This document shows, piece after piece, positions 27,184-36,517 of a stretch of DNA of 64,000 nt (position 1 is its first letter; every line of letters starts with the position of its first letter). Both the position numbers and the translations under genes were made by a program. Location of the stretch: the NCBI RefSeq assembly GCF_016583825.1, contig NZ_NRRV01000012.1, positions 35,901 to 99,900 of the forward strand. The letters are read 5' to 3'. The DNA comes from Thiohalocapsa halophila (lineage in GTDB: Bacteria > Pseudomonadota > Gammaproteobacteria > Chromatiales > Chromatiaceae). Under the pieces are notes generated by a model. That model saw only the letters and a list, made by a program, of their open reading frames with translations, was not told the origin of the DNA and did not search any database.

Positions 27184-27774
27184 TCAGGGATAGAAGCCGA
27201 TCTCGGCAACACAGAGCTCGGCGTGCATGACGCGGCCGATGGCGACAATGCCGAGACGCTTCAGACGGGTTGTGTCGAGGGCCGGCACCAGCCGGTGGGG
27301 GGTAAAAGACGTGAACGGCAGGCGGATCTCTGTCCAGGTATCGGCAGCGACGAAGTCCGCACGGTAAGACTGCCAAGGCATGGTGGTGGCGGCGGTCTTG
27401 AGGTGGACGTTGTAGGCTTCGCCATTGCCGCGCGCCACGAGGCGGATGCCGGTGAAAGGGCTCGCATCCAGCTGTCCGGTCGGGGACAGATCCAGGCTCA
27501 TCTGCACAAACCCGCCGTTGTTGGCGAGGCTCACGTCGCCTTGCAGACAGAGCGCCCGGCGGCCGTCCAGCTCGCGAGGCTGCATACTTGCCCTGGAGAC
27601 GCCGCCCATGACCTGGTCGGTCACCAGCCGCCAGGACGTGCCGAGACGCGAGCGCCCATCGGCGTCGGCGAAGTCGTCGATGAGGCCGCCGGCATCTGCA
27701 CCGGCGGTGGCGGCGAAAAGGCTGGTCATGGCAAGTATCCGCGCTGGCGCTCGCATTGCTCCAGTGTGCATCAC
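27184..27774 (-). CDS. CIA30 family protein (complex I intermediate-associated)
   Basis: A 196-aa protein with an N-terminal signal-like segment ([17 protein letters not shown]) and one CIA30 jelly-roll domain. Typical pieces are [52 protein letters not shown] and [22 protein letters not shown]. In eukaryotes the family assists complex I assembly; bacterial members are functionally uncharacterised and probably bind carbohydrate or protein ligands. The start may be 27774 or the ATG at 27756. Confidence 0.85.
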   Translation of the reverse strand: MMHTGAMRAPARILAMTSLFAATAGADAGGLIDDFADADGRSRLGTSWRLVTDQVMGGVSRASMQPRELDGRRALCLQGDVSLANNGGFVQMSLDLSPTGQLDASPFTGIRLVARGNGEAYNVHLKTAATTMPWQSYRADFVAADTWTEIRLPFTSFTPHRLVPALDTTRLKRLGIVAIGRVMHAELCVAEIGFYP

Positions 27775-27922
27775 GGCCGCCGGGCTGTCATCCCGGCGGT
27801 GTACGCACGGGCAGTTGACTTCGGTAATGGCGCAACGATTTCCTCAGAGCGGTGGCCGACGGCGGCAGACAGACCCCGGGGCCACCACCGTCAGCAATTG
27901 CACCCGACTACAGGAGAGACAG

Positions 27923-28312
27923 ATGTACGGCTTTTCCACGACCGTTGACACCGGCTTTGATGAGACCATCACCCGGGTCACCGACGCGCTCAAGGACGAA
28001 GGCTTCGGCGTGCTCAGCGACATCGACGTCGCCGGGACGCTCAATGCCAAGCTCGGCGTCGAGCACCGGCCTTATCGCATCCTCGGCGCTTGCAACCCGC
28101 AGTATGCGCATCAGGCGTTGACCGCAGAGCCGGACATCGGCCTGCTGCTGCCCTGTAACGTGGTGGTGCGCGCCGAAGCGGACGGGCGCACGTCCGTGCT
28201 GTTCATGGACCCGGCGGCGGTGCTGGAGCTGGTGGACAATCCGCAGGTGCCGGCGCTGGCGGCGGAGGTGCGCGAGCGCCTCGACCGCGTGGCCACGGCG
28301 CTGGCCGCCTGA
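27923..28312 (+). CDS. DUF302 domain protein
   Basis: A 129-aa protein with an AGGAG site 8 bp before ATG 27923. It matches DUF302: the start [35 protein letters not shown], then [28 protein letters not shown] and the C-terminal helix. The fold is a small alpha/beta domain often found beside sulfur or redox genes. No enzymatic role is known. It is divergent from CIA30. Confidence 0.9.
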   Translation: MYGFSTTVDTGFDETITRVTDALKDEGFGVLSDIDVAGTLNAKLGVEHRPYRILGACNPQYAHQALTAEPDIGLLLPCNVVVRAEADGRTSVLFMDPAAVLELVDNPQVPALAAEVRERLDRVATALAA

Positions 28313-28411
28313 GTTGGAATCGCACAAGTGCCGATCGCGCAAGCGATTGCGGACTGTAGAGCCAACGCCGATCAGGGATAAGAACGCTCTGCGAGCCCCT
28401 ACAGCGTTGCT

Positions 28412-28978
28412 CTAGCCGCCGACGCGCTTGAGCAGGTCGCGCCAGCCCAGCACCTCGCCCGGACCCTCGGGCGCCAGGCTGCGGTAGCGCGGCAGGGTCA
28501 TGCCCCGACCGATGGACGGCCAGGGCGGCGGCGGCTGTTGCCAGGCGCCGTCGGCAGTACGCATGTGGCTGCGATCACTCGCAAAGTCGGCGCGATAATC
28601 CGCGGCCGGCACCACGCGAAAATGGGGCGCCAGATCCGCAGGCAGGTGCTCGATCTGCGGGAAACTGCCCTTGAGCCAGTCCGCGGTCGTTACCGGGAGC
28701 CCGAGTCGGGTGTCCAGATCCCAGACGCGATGCCGGCCGTCAAGCACCACCACGTGGTAGTCCCACCAGCACAGCACCCCGGGCGGCGCAGCCTTTTGTC
28801 CCGCCAGCGGGCAGGCCCCACTGTGGCTTAGCACGAACAGCACCATACGCGGGCCGGCCCCGAGGTTGGGCTCTGCGCAGAGCCACCAGGCATTCTCCTC
28901 GCAGTAGAAGGGCTGATAGCGGAAGCCATGGCCGTCCGCAGGAATGTCTGCTGGGATTGGAGTGTCCGTTGTGCTCAC
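28412..28978 (-). CDS. protein N-terminal glutamine amidohydrolase (NTAQ1 family)
   Basis: This matches the NTAQ1/WDYHV family that deamidates N-terminal Gln to Glu in the N-degron pathway. The catalytic triad motifs are intact: YCEENAWWL (Cys), CWWDYHVVVL (His) and VWDLDTRLG (Asp). The FRVVPAADYRADFASDRSHM and PPPPWPSIG segments are also characteristic. The family is best known from eukaryotes. The start is uncertain: GTG 28978 is chosen near the domain start, while an ATG at 29068 gives 218 aa; neither has a clear ribosome site. Confidence 0.88.
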   Translation of the reverse strand: MSTTDTPIPADIPADGHGFRYQPFYCEENAWWLCAEPNLGAGPRMVLFVLSHSGACPLAGQKAAPPGVLCWWDYHVVVLDGRHRVWDLDTRLGLPVTTADWLKGSFPQIEHLPADLAPHFRVVPAADYRADFASDRSHMRTADGAWQQPPPPWPSIGRGMTLPRYRSLAPEGPGEVLGWRDLLKRVGG

Positions 28979-29163
28979 GATTGCGTTGCGGTCGTGCTTG
29001 TTGGGGACGCGCGCATCCGCCCATGCGCCGGCGGTGGCTCCGGCGGGGCGAGCGCCCGCTGCGGGCATGCAGCGGGTGCGAAGCGCCGCGGCGTTTGAAT
29101 CTGGGGATGCTGCGGGTAAACTCTGGCCCTTTTAGCTCCGCGGACTAAGGCCGAGGTTTCAAC

Positions 29164-30420
29164 GTGGTCGCACCCAAGCCCAATTTCCGCCGCATCGAGC
29201 GGCTGCCGCCCTACGTCTTCAATATCGTCAACGAGTTGAAGGCCGCGGCCCGGGCACGGGGCGAAGATATCATCGACTTCGGCATGGGCAACCCGGACCA
29301 GCCCACGCCGCAGCACATCGTCGACAAGCTCACCGAGGCCGCGAGTCGCCGCGACACCCATCGCTATTCGGTCTCCCGCGGCATCCCGCGGCTGCGTCGC
29401 GCCATCACGCACTGGTATGCCGAGCGCTACGGCGTGGAGCTGGACCCGGCCACCGAGGCCATCGTCACCATCGGCTCCAAGGAGGGGCTCGCGCACCTAG
29501 CGCTGGCGACCATGAGCGCCGGCGACACGGTGCTGGTGCCGAATCCGGCCTATCCGATCCATCCCTACGGCTTCATCATCGCCGGCGCCGACGTGCGCCA
29601 CGTGCGTCTCACGCCGGAGGTGGATTTCTTCGCCGAGCTGCACGACGCCATCCAGAGCTCCTGGCCGCGGCCGAAGATGCTGGTGCTGAACTTCCCCGGC
29701 AATCCCACCACCACCTGTGTGGAGCTGGATTTCTTCGAGCGCGTGGTGGAGGTCGCCCGCGAGCACGGCATCTGGGTGGTGCACGACCTGGCCTATGCCG
29801 ACATCGTCTTCGACGGCTACACGGCGCCGTCCATTTTGCAGGTGCCGGGCGCCAAGGATCTGGCGGTGGAGTTCTTCTCCATGTCCAAGAGCTACAACAT
29901 GCCCGGCTGGCGCATCGGCTTCATGTGCGGCAACCCAGACCTGGTCGCCGCGCTGGCGCGCATCAAGAGCTACCTGGACTACGGCACCTTCACGCCCATC
30001 CAGGTGGCCGCCATCCATGCGCTGGAGAGCTCCCAGCAGTGTGTCGCGGACATCCGCGCCATGTATCAGCGCCGGCGGGATTGTCTGTGCGATGGCCTGA
30101 ACGACGCCGGCTGGTCGGTGCGCAAGCCCAAGGCCACGATGTTCGTTTGGGCCCGTATCCCGGAGCAGTACCAGCCGATGGGCTCGCTGGAATTCTCCAA
30201 GAAGCTGCTGCGCGATGCCAAGGTGGCCGTGTCGCCGGGTATCGGTTTCGGCGATTACGGCGATGATCACGTGCGCTTCAGCTTGATCGAGAACGAGCAC
30301 CGCACCCGCCAGGCGGTGCGCGGCATCAAGCAGATGTTCCGCGAGGATGCCCGCACCGGCGAGAGCGGCGAGGCGCCCGCGGCGGAGGGCAGCCAGCGCG
30401 CGGCATCGCAGCCCGCCTGA
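29164..30420 (+). CDS. alaC: alanine transaminase-type class I/II aminotransferase
   Basis: A 418-aa PLP enzyme beginning with GTG. It matches AlaC/Yfd[28 protein letters not shown] at the start, the NFPGNPTTT substrate motif, [15 protein letters not shown], and the PLP-lysine region [15 protein letters not shown]. AlaC makes alanine from pyruvate with glutamate. A polar, Ala/Glu-rich tail of about 20 residues extends beyond the family core. It is 63 bp upstream of hom and likely in the same transcript, an arrangement frequent in beta/gammaproteobacteria. Confidence 0.92.
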   Translation: MVAPKPNFRRIERLPPYVFNIVNELKAAARARGEDIIDFGMGNPDQPTPQHIVDKLTEAASRRDTHRYSVSRGIPRLRRAITHWYAERYGVELDPATEAIVTIGSKEGLAHLALATMSAGDTVLVPNPAYPIHPYGFIIAGADVRHVRLTPEVDFFAELHDAIQSSWPRPKMLVLNFPGNPTTTCVELDFFERVVEVAREHGIWVVHDLAYADIVFDGYTAPSILQVPGAKDLAVEFFSMSKSYNMPGWRIGFMCGNPDLVAALARIKSYLDYGTFTPIQVAAIHALESSQQCVADIRAMYQRRRDCLCDGLNDAGWSVRKPKATMFVWARIPEQYQPMGSLEFSKKLLRDAKVAVSPGIGFGDYGDDHVRFSLIENEHRTRQAVRGIKQMFREDARTGESGEAPAAEGSQRAASQPA

Positions 30421-30483
30421 TCACCACGCAGCAGCCGCTGCCCGAGCGCCGCCTGGCCACACGAACGACACTGAGGACACAGC

Positions 30484-31800
30484 ATGGAACCCGTGAACAT
30501 CGGACTCCTGGGGCTCGGCACCGTCGGCGGGGGCACCGTCACGGTGCTGACTCGCAACGCCGCCGAGATCGCCCGCCGCGCCGGGCGCGGCATCCGCATC
30601 GCCCATGCCGCGGCTCGCAGCTATGACGCTGACACCATCGCCGGCCTCGGCGAGATCGGGCGCATCGGCGACGACGCCTTCGCGGTGGTGGACGACCCGG
30701 ATGTGGACATCGTCGTGGAGCTCATCGGCGGCTACTCGCCGGCGCGGGAGCTGGTGCTCCAGGCCATTGCCAACGGCAAGCACGTGGTCACCGCCAACAA
30801 GGCGCTTATCGCGCTGCACGGCAACGAGATCTTCGCCGCGGCACAGGCGCGCGGCGTCACCGTCGCCTTCGAGGCCGCGGTGGCCGGCGGCATCCCCATC
30901 ATCAAGGCCCTGCGCGAGGGCCTCGCCGCCAATCACATCGACTGGATCGCCGGCATCATTAACGGCACCGGCAACTTCATCCTGACGGAGATGCGCGACA
31001 AGGGTCGGGACTTTGCCGATGTGCTCGCCGAGGCACAGGCGCTCGGCTATGCCGAGGCCGACCCGACCTTCGATGTCGAAGGCATCGACGCCGCCCACAA
31101 GCTGACCATACTCGGGTCCCTCGCCTTCGGTATCCCGCTTCAGTTCGACAAGACCTTCACCGAGGGCATCAGTGGCATCGAGGCCCAGGACGTGGCCTAC
31201 GCCGGTGAGCTCGGTTACCGCATCAAGCATCTAGGCATAGCCAGGCGCGCCGCCAACGGCATCGAGCTGCGGGTGCACCCGACGCTGATTCCGCACCGGC
31301 GGCTCATCGCCAATGTGGACGGGGTCATGAACGCAGTGCTGGTGAAGGGCGATGCCGTCGGGCCGACCCTCTACTACGGCGCCGGTGCCGGTGCCCTGCC
31401 GACGGCCTCCGCCGTGGTGGCGGACGTGGTGGACGTGGTGCGGCTGCTCACCACCGACCCCACCAACCGCGTGCCGCATCTCGCCTTTCAGCCCACGGAG
31501 CTCGCCGACACGCCGGTGCTCGCCATGGACGACGTAGAGACCGCCTACTATCTCAGGCTCACGGCGCTCGACCGTCCGGGGGTCATGGCCGGCATCGCCG
31601 GTATCCTGGGCGAGGAGGGCATCAGCATCGAAGCCATCCAGCAGAAGGAGCCGGCCCCCGGCGAGACCCATGTGCCGCTCATCATGCTCACCCACCGCGT
31701 GCGGGAGTCGGGCATGAACCGGGCGCTGGCGCGCATCGAGGCCCTGGACGCGGTGCAGGGCGAGACGGTGCGCATCCGCATGGAGACGCTGGCGGGCTGA
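30484..31800 (+). CDS. hom: homoserine dehydrogenase
   Basis: A 438-aa enzyme. The NAD(P)-binding motif is GLLGLGTVGGGTV at the N-terminus. The catalytic region has HVVTANKALIA, FEAAVAGGIPIIKALREGL, NGTGNFILTEM and GYAEADPTFDVEGIDAAHK, and a C-terminal ACT domain (about 350-430, LRLTALDRPGVMAGIAGIL) mediates feedback control. It reduces aspartate semialdehyde to homoserine for threonine, methionine and isoleucine synthesis. Confidence 0.96.
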   Translation: MEPVNIGLLGLGTVGGGTVTVLTRNAAEIARRAGRGIRIAHAAARSYDADTIAGLGEIGRIGDDAFAVVDDPDVDIVVELIGGYSPARELVLQAIANGKHVVTANKALIALHGNEIFAAAQARGVTVAFEAAVAGGIPIIKALREGLAANHIDWIAGIINGTGNFILTEMRDKGRDFADVLAEAQALGYAEADPTFDVEGIDAAHKLTILGSLAFGIPLQFDKTFTEGISGIEAQDVAYAGELGYRIKHLGIARRAANGIELRVHPTLIPHRRLIANVDGVMNAVLVKGDAVGPTLYYGAGAGALPTASAVVADVVDVVRLLTTDPTNRVPHLAFQPTELADTPVLAMDDVETAYYLRLTALDRPGVMAGIAGILGEEGISIEAIQQKEPAPGETHVPLIMLTHRVRESGMNRALARIEALDAVQGETVRIRMETLAG

Positions 31801-32001
31801 GGTGTTGGACAGGTGCAAGCAGGTGCCCGCGCCGCTGTCGAGCTCTGCGGCGCGACGGAGGATCTCCGTCCGCCAGGCGTCGGAGACCTCGGCGTCGCTC
31901 TCACCATCAAGGCTTGCCAGCGGCGTCTCCGCAGTCAAGGCCCGCGCGTTTGCGTCGAGCCGCAGGACATCGGCCAGCACCTGTTCGGTCTCCTGCGTCA
32001 T
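31801..32001 (-). pseudogene. truncated addiction-module antitoxin
   Basis: From ATG 32001 the minus frame encodes MTQETEQVLADVLRLDANAR, then LASLDGESDAEVSDAWRTEILRRAAELDSG. This is the pattern of the small unstable antitoxins paired with RelE/ParE-type toxins. After ELDSG the normal C-terminus is missing: the frame runs without a stop across the end of hom, so the gene was cut there and its toxin is gone. The rest of 32002-32280 holds nothing recognisable. Confidence 0.65.
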
Positions 32002-32280
32002 CGGTACTGGCTCGCGTTCAGCAGGTTGCGGGTCAGCATACACACGGGGAAGAGCGGGTGCCGGTTGGCAACGGGCATCGGGTTCGAGGTGCGGACGGTC
32101 GCCGACTCGGCATCTTCGGCATCTGGTGACACCGTTCCACGGTGTCACCCGTCTGCGGGCGCTCCGCGCCATGCGTCATCTGCTCGGGCGGGCGTGCCGG
32201 CGGGTCTTGCTGCCCAAAGCGCTCCGAGCCTACACAGGCGTGACATCTCGGGAGCGGCGTCGCGAGGGGCAAATGTTGGA

Positions 32281-32502
32281 TCATTCTGCCGCCGTTGCCG
32301 CGGGCGCATAGCGCAGCAGCAAGAGCCGATCCGCCGTCACCGCTGCGAAGGCGTAGGCCCGGCCTTCATCGTCGCTGAACTCGACCTCGAAGGTCTCCGG
32401 CCCGAGCGTCTCCACCACGGTCCCCACCTGGCCGGCCAGCAGGCCATGCTCCGGCAGGTCCTTGGTGAGGGCGACGACGTCGTGAGGCGTGATGTTGTGC
32501 AT
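32281..32502 (-). CDS. DUF4926 domain protein, 73 aa
   Basis: A small protein starting HNITPHDVVALTKDLPEHGL with the core GTVVETLGPETFEVEFSDDEG, typical of DUF4926. ATG 32502 has GGAG 7 bp upstream. Such genes commonly follow a DUF6883 gene, as here (23 bp downstream of its truncated copy). The pair is found in toxin-antitoxin-rich islands, but no function is established. Confidence 0.85.
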   Translation of the reverse strand: MHNITPHDVVALTKDLPEHGLLAGQVGTVVETLGPETFEVEFSDDEGRAYAFAAVTADRLLLLRYAPAATAAE

Positions 32503-32525
32503 GGCAACTCCGGTGAGGTTGATGC

Positions 32526-32696
32526 TCAAAGCACGAAGCAACTGGTGAGCCGAGGCGCCGTCTCGCCGGCCGTGATGCCGAGCGCCGCCGCGAAGACGCG
32601 CGCCTTGTGCCGCCCGCGCGGATGGGCGGGATTAAGGCAGTAGCCGCGGAGCTTCTCGAGGTCGACGACGGCCTGGTTGGCGTTTGGCAGTTTCAC
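32526..32696 (-). pseudogene. DUF6883 protein with internal deletion
   Basis: A 56-codon frame starting GTG 32696. The N-terminal ~40 residues (KLPNANQAVVDLEKLRGYC, NPAHPRGRHKARVF) fit DUF6883, normally about 110 aa. The sequence then jumps to a short ending, PRLTSCFVL, that looks like the family's native C-terminus. An in-frame loss of roughly 50 codons is the simplest explanation. The product is probably non-functional. Confidence 0.6.
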
Positions 32697-32717
32697 GGGC
32701 AATCACCCGTCGAGCCG

Positions 32718-33131
32718 CTATCCGCCGTTCAGCGCATCGTCGCACCAGTTGACGACCTTGAGCCCCGGGACGCGTGAAAACTCTCGCGTGTTCCGAGTGA
32801 TCAAGGTGGCGCCGGCGGCGAGCGCCGTGCCGGCGATTAGGGTATCCATGGGGCCGATCGGGGGCCCGTTACGTTCCAGCGTCGCGCGGATTTGCGCGCT
32901 TGCGGACGCCTCGGCGCGGCCGAATGCCAGTTGCTGTGTCACGCGCAATAGATCATCAAGTTGAGCTCGGCGCTGCCGCGGGACTCGCGACTTTGCAATG
33001 CCGACCTCCAACTCGTACAGGACGATGGTCGGAATGCCGATCTCGCCGGGCGGCGTGGCCAGCAACTTGCTCGGTACGCCATGAAGTCCTTTGAAAAAGA
33101 AAATCAGCGTGTCCGTGTCCAGCACGAACAT
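32718..33131 (-). CDS. vapC: PIN-domain ribonuclease toxin VapC
   Basis: A 137-aa PIN domain. The acidic metal-binding residues are in FVLDTDTLIF (Asp), VLYELEVGIAKS (Glu), and PMDTLIAGTALAAGATLITRNTREF (Asp, Asn-Thr). VapC toxins cleave specific RNAs such as tRNA. Its start overlaps the vapB stop by one base, a typical coupled antitoxin-toxin order. Confidence 0.92.
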   Translation of the reverse strand: MFVLDTDTLIFFFKGLHGVPSKLLATPPGEIGIPTIVLYELEVGIAKSRVPRQRRAQLDDLLRVTQQLAFGRAEASASAQIRATLERNGPPIGPMDTLIAGTALAAGATLITRNTREFSRVPGLKVVNWCDDALNGG

Positions 33132-33361
33132 CAGAGTGCCTCACGTTCTTCGTCCTCGCCGCAGGCTGCCCGGATCTCCCGTGCCGTGGGCATGTCCGGC
33201 CATGCTCCGGCAAGCGCCTTGACCGCCTCAGGCCACTCCTGATCGGTTCGCTCCCTGATTAACCGCGCCACCCATTGGCTCTGGCTTATGCCGGCGCTGG
33301 CCGCAGCGTCCTTGAGTCGTGCGGCGGTATCGGCGTCGAGGTAAAGGGTCAGTTGGCTCAT
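33131..33361 (-). CDS. vapB: ribbon-helix-helix antitoxin VapB
   Basis: A 76-aa protein with an N-terminal ribbon-helix-helix: SQLTLYLDADTAARLKDAAA, then ISQSQWVARLIRE. An acidic toxin-binding tail follows. ATG 33361 has an AGGAA 6 bp upstream. The longer open frame to 33667 is a transposase remnant and not part of this gene. It should neutralise VapC and autorepress. Confidence 0.88.
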   Translation of the reverse strand: MSQLTLYLDADTAARLKDAAASAGISQSQWVARLIRERTDQEWPEAVKALAGAWPDMPTAREIRAACGEDEEREAL

Positions 33362-33413
33362 GGCATTCCTCATGCATGACAAAGGCGGCACGTCAGCAGT
33401 GTCGCTGCGCACC

Positions 33414-33431
33414 GTATATGCGCGAGTATAC
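33414..33431 (-). promoter_or_regulatory. candidate vapBC operator
   Basis: An inverted repeat GTATA-N8-TATAC lies 53 bp upstream of the vapB ATG in an otherwise GC-rich stretch. Its position suits an autoregulatory VapB site overlapping the promoter. Confidence 0.4.
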
Positions 33432-33484
33432 TTGGGCATGGTCGCGGTGTCCGCAGCGCATCCCCGTCGTGCTGTCACTGCGGC

Positions 33485-33775
33485 GGCCCATGGGCGCCGA
33501 GGGCCGGAGGCCGCGGCGACCAGTACATCGAGCACGCTGGGGTCGTGCTTGAGTCGGTTGCGGTGTGCGTGTTGCCAGGCCGCGTGCTCGTTCTCGGCCT
33601 TGCGCCGCGGGAAGCGCGCCTGCGCGAGCGTGGCGATGTACTCGCTGGTATGGAAGAGATCAATCACCTGGCGTGCGCTGTGCTGTTCCAGGAAGGCCCA
33701 GTTGCTCGCCGCCCCCTCGGCGATGCCGATCTTCTATTTGCCGGGCCGGTTCTTGCGTCTGAGGACTTGACCGAC
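33485..33775 (-). pseudogene. transposase remnant (ISKra4-like)
   Basis: Minus-strand codons read VLRRKNRPGK, a TAG stop, then KIGIAEGAASNWAFLEQHS, RQVIDLFHTSEYIATLAQ and a WQHAHRNRLKHDPS segment. This resembles the catalytic core of ISKra4-type transposases, where an IADGA-W motif is followed by a DFxHxxEYL helix. It has a nonsense codon and no ends. It lies just upstream of vapB. Confidence 0.5.
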
Positions 33776-33836
33776 GCGTATGGCCAGGGCAGGCTTGGTG
33801 CTCACATTTGCTCAAAATGAATATCGAGACCCGACG

Positions 33837-34085
33837 ATGGCAAGCACGAGTCTGAGCCTGGGCGAGCACTGGGAGACCTTCATCAAGCGCGAGGTCGCGA
33901 GCGGTCGCTACGGCTCCGCAAGCGAGGTCATCCGCGACGCACTGCGGCACATGGAGGAGCACAACAGCAAGCTTGCGGCGCTGCGCGCACACCTTGCCGA
34001 AGGCGAAGCCCAGGCCCTGGGCGGTGAGGTTGTCGAAGACTATTCCATCGAAGCCCTGTTGGCGGAATCAGACCGGGAGGCGTGA
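33837..34085 (+). CDS. parD: ParD-family antitoxin
   Basis: An 82-aa protein with the ParD/CopG pattern: ASTSLSLGEHWETFIKREV, then GRYGSASEVIRDALRHMEE, with an acidic tail ending in ESDREA. ATG 33837 fits the family start. Its stop overlaps the parE start by 4 bp. It should bind ParE and repress its own promoter. Confidence 0.92.
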   Translation: MASTSLSLGEHWETFIKREVASGRYGSASEVIRDALRHMEEHNSKLAALRAHLAEGEAQALGGEVVEDYSIEALLAESDREA

Positions 34086-34390
34086 GCGCGCCGCTGCGGG
34101 TCAGCCCAAGGGCACGCAAGGACCTGTGCAATATCGCCCGCTACACCCTCAAGACCTGGGGCCGCAAGCAGCGCGATGCGTACCTCCGCGAGATCGACAA
34201 GCGGTTTCGCTGGCTGGCCAAGCATCCTGGGCTGGGCAAACCTCGCCCGGACATCAAGGCGGGATACCACAGCTTCCCGCAAGGTTCGCACGTGATCTTC
34301 TATCTCATCCGCGAAGGCGGCATCGACATCATCGGCGTGCTGCATCAACGCATGGATGTCTTGAGCCACTTCGATTCGGCGGACGTGTAG
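34082..34390 (+). CDS. parE: ParE-family toxin
   Basis: A 102-aa RelE/ParE-superfamily toxin starting with GTG. It has LRVSPRARKDLCNIARYTLKTWG, the FRWLAKHPGLGKPRPDI segment, and the terminal strand pair GSHVIFYLIREGGIDIIGVLHQRMD. ParE toxins poison DNA gyrase. Coupled to parD by a 4-bp overlap; the pair looks intact. Confidence 0.92.
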   Translation: MSAPLRVSPRARKDLCNIARYTLKTWGRKQRDAYLREIDKRFRWLAKHPGLGKPRPDIKAGYHSFPQGSHVIFYLIREGGIDIIGVLHQRMDVLSHFDSADV

Positions 34391-34681
34391 GCCGAACGCC
34401 GGCGATGCTCGTACTGGTGGCGAGTCTGCCTCGGCACCCGTCGGCGGCTCCGCCGCCAGGACGCGACGCGGGCGGTAGAGCCGCGGCACGAGCGCGAAAA
34501 CCCGCGGCCCATTCCTCCTCGTAACACCGCTCCGGCGCTGTCACGCATCTGCGGGCCGCTCCCGCGGCGCGTGCGGCAAGCTCTGCGCGTCATCCGGATC
34601 GGCTCGCCGGTCTCGGCGGTCCGGTACGGTGACGACACAAGGACAGTGTATCTAGTCCACGCCAAGGCCCCACCGACTCCA

Positions 34682-35854
34682 ATGCCGACACGCCCACTGC
34701 TCGTCCTCGCCTCCGGCATCTTCGCGCTGGTGCTGACCATGGGCGTCGCCCGCTTTGCCTACACGCCCATGCTCGCGTACATGCAGGTGCAGACCGGCAT
34801 GGGCGATGCCCTGGCGGGCTGGCTCGCGGGCTGGAACTACCTGGGCTACCTGTCCGGTGTGCTGCTGGTGAGCCGGCTCAGGGACCTGATGCTGAAGGAC
34901 CGCCTGTATCGCATCGGCCTGGTGCTGGCTGTGGTCACGACGGCGATGATGGCGCTGGCCGAGTCGCCGCTGCTCTGGGGTATGAGCCGCTATCTGGCGG
35001 GGCTGAGCACCGCCGCCGGGCTGATGCTCGGCTCCGGGCTGATCCTGAGCTGGCTCCTGCGCCACGGCCACCGCGCCGAGCTGGGGCTGCACTTCAGCGG
35101 GCTCGGGCTCGGCATCGTCCTGGGTGCGCTGCTGGTGGAGCTGGCCGCGCCCGTGCTGGACTGGCGGGGGCAGTGGTGGCTGCTGACCGGCGCCGGCGCC
35201 CTGCTGCTGGTGCCGGCCTGGCGCTGGCTGCCGCGGCCGGACACCGGGCCACCGCTCGCGCCGCATCAGGTCGACACGGGCAACGAGCCCGGACCGCTCT
35301 GGCTCTGGCTGTTGCAGGGGGCCTACCTGTGCGCGGGCTTCGGCTATGCCATCAACGCCACCTTCACGGTGCTGATCACCGAGCAGCAGCCGGCGCTGGC
35401 GGGGCAGGGCGGGCTCATGTGGCTGCTGGTGGGGCTGGCCGCGGCGCCGGCGCCGATCTTGTGGGACCGGGTCGCGCGGCGCCTGGGCTACCTGCCGACG
35501 CTCGGCATCGCCTACGTGCTGCAGATCATCGGCATCCTGCTGCCGGTGCTGAGCGGGTCGCTGGCCGCGGCCATCGCCAGCTCCTTGCTGTTCGGCGTCA
35601 CCTTCATCAGCATCGTCTCCCTGGTGCTGACCATGGTCGGCCTGCGCTACCCGGCGCATCCGGCGCAGATCATGGCGCGGCTGACGCTGGGCTACGGCAT
35701 CGCGCAGATCGTCGCCCCCGTGGTCGCCGGCGAGCTCGCCGAGCGCACCGGCACCTTCGACGGCTCGCTGGTCATGGTGGCGGCGATCATGGCCGTCGGG
35801 CTGGCCTCGCTCGTGGCCATGGGGATGCTCGGCGACGGGCGCCGACGGGCCTGA
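34682..35854 (+). CDS. YbfB/YjiJ family MFS transporter
   Basis: A ~390-aa permease with about 12 helices. The N-terminal motif, LTMGVARFAYTPMLAYMQVQTGM, is typical of the YbfB/YjiJ family, followed by AGWLAGWNYLGYLSGVLL. The open frame extends upstream to 34571 but ATG 34682 starts right at the first helix. The substrate is unknown. Its stop codon lies within the start of a truncated TauD-like gene. Confidence 0.88.
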   Translation: MPTRPLLVLASGIFALVLTMGVARFAYTPMLAYMQVQTGMGDALAGWLAGWNYLGYLSGVLLVSRLRDLMLKDRLYRIGLVLAVVTTAMMALAESPLLWGMSRYLAGLSTAAGLMLGSGLILSWLLRHGHRAELGLHFSGLGLGIVLGALLVELAAPVLDWRGQWWLLTGAGALLLVPAWRWLPRPDTGPPLAPHQVDTGNEPGPLWLWLLQGAYLCAGFGYAINATFTVLITEQQPALAGQGGLMWLLVGLAAAPAPILWDRVARRLGYLPTLGIAYVLQIIGILLPVLSGSLAAAIASSLLFGVTFISIVSLVLTMVGLRYPAHPAQIMARLTLGYGIAQIVAPVVAGELAERTGTFDGSLVMVAAIMAVGLASLVAMGMLGDGRRRA

Positions 35855-36477
35855 GTCGGCTCGACCACAACCGCGGCGCCGACGACGACGCCATCACGTC
35901 GCTGACGGTGCAGACCGACGCCCGCCACCGCGACTACATCCCCTACTCCAACCGGCCCATCAGCTGGCACACCGACGGCTACTACAACGCCCCCGAGCAG
36001 CGCATCGACGCGCTGCTGCTGCACTGCGTACACCCGGCGGCCGAGGGCGGGGCCAACGCCCTGCTGGACCACGAGATGGCCTACATCCTGGTGCGCGATG
36101 CGTCCCCGGACTACATCCGGGCCCTGATGCACCCGCGCTGCATGACCATCCCGGCGAGCTTCGTCGACGGCGAACAGGTGCGCCCGGACCGGCCGGGGCC
36201 GGTGTTCTCGGTGCGCGGCGACGGCCGGCTGCACATGCGCTTCACCAACCGCGCCCGCAACGTCGTCTGGCGCGACGACCCACTCACCACGGAGGCCGTC
36301 GCCTGGCTCAAGGATGCCTTGGCGCGCGGCGGCCCTTGGCAGTTTCACGGACGGCTGGAATCGGGCTGGGGAGTGATCAGCAACAACGTGCTGCACACCC
36401 GCACCGGCTTCACCGACGGCGCAACGCCGCGCCTGCTGTACCGCGCGCGCTACTACGACCGCATTGCCGGGACCTGA
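35851..36477 (+). pseudogene. TauD/TfdA-family dioxygenase lacking its N-terminus
   Basis: About 208 codons matching the C-terminal two-thirds of a TauD/TfdA-like Fe(II)/2-oxoglutarate dioxygenase. The metal site SWHTDGYYN (His-x-Asp), a distal His in NNVLHTRTGF and the 2-oxoglutarate Arg in PRLLYRARYY are kept. The upstream ~90 residues of the fold are absent: the homologous frame begins exactly at the MFS stop region without a start codon or ribosome site. A deletion probably fused the MFS 3' end to the middle of this gene. Confidence 0.65.
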
Positions 36478-36517
36478 ATGATTGGGAGAGTAACTAAGGA
36501 CAAACAGGGGCTCACCC

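Noticed and set aside
33360..33667. N-terminal extension of VapB
   Set aside because: The extension encodes transposase-like sequence, while the ATG at 33361 has a ribosome site and fits the antitoxin family start.
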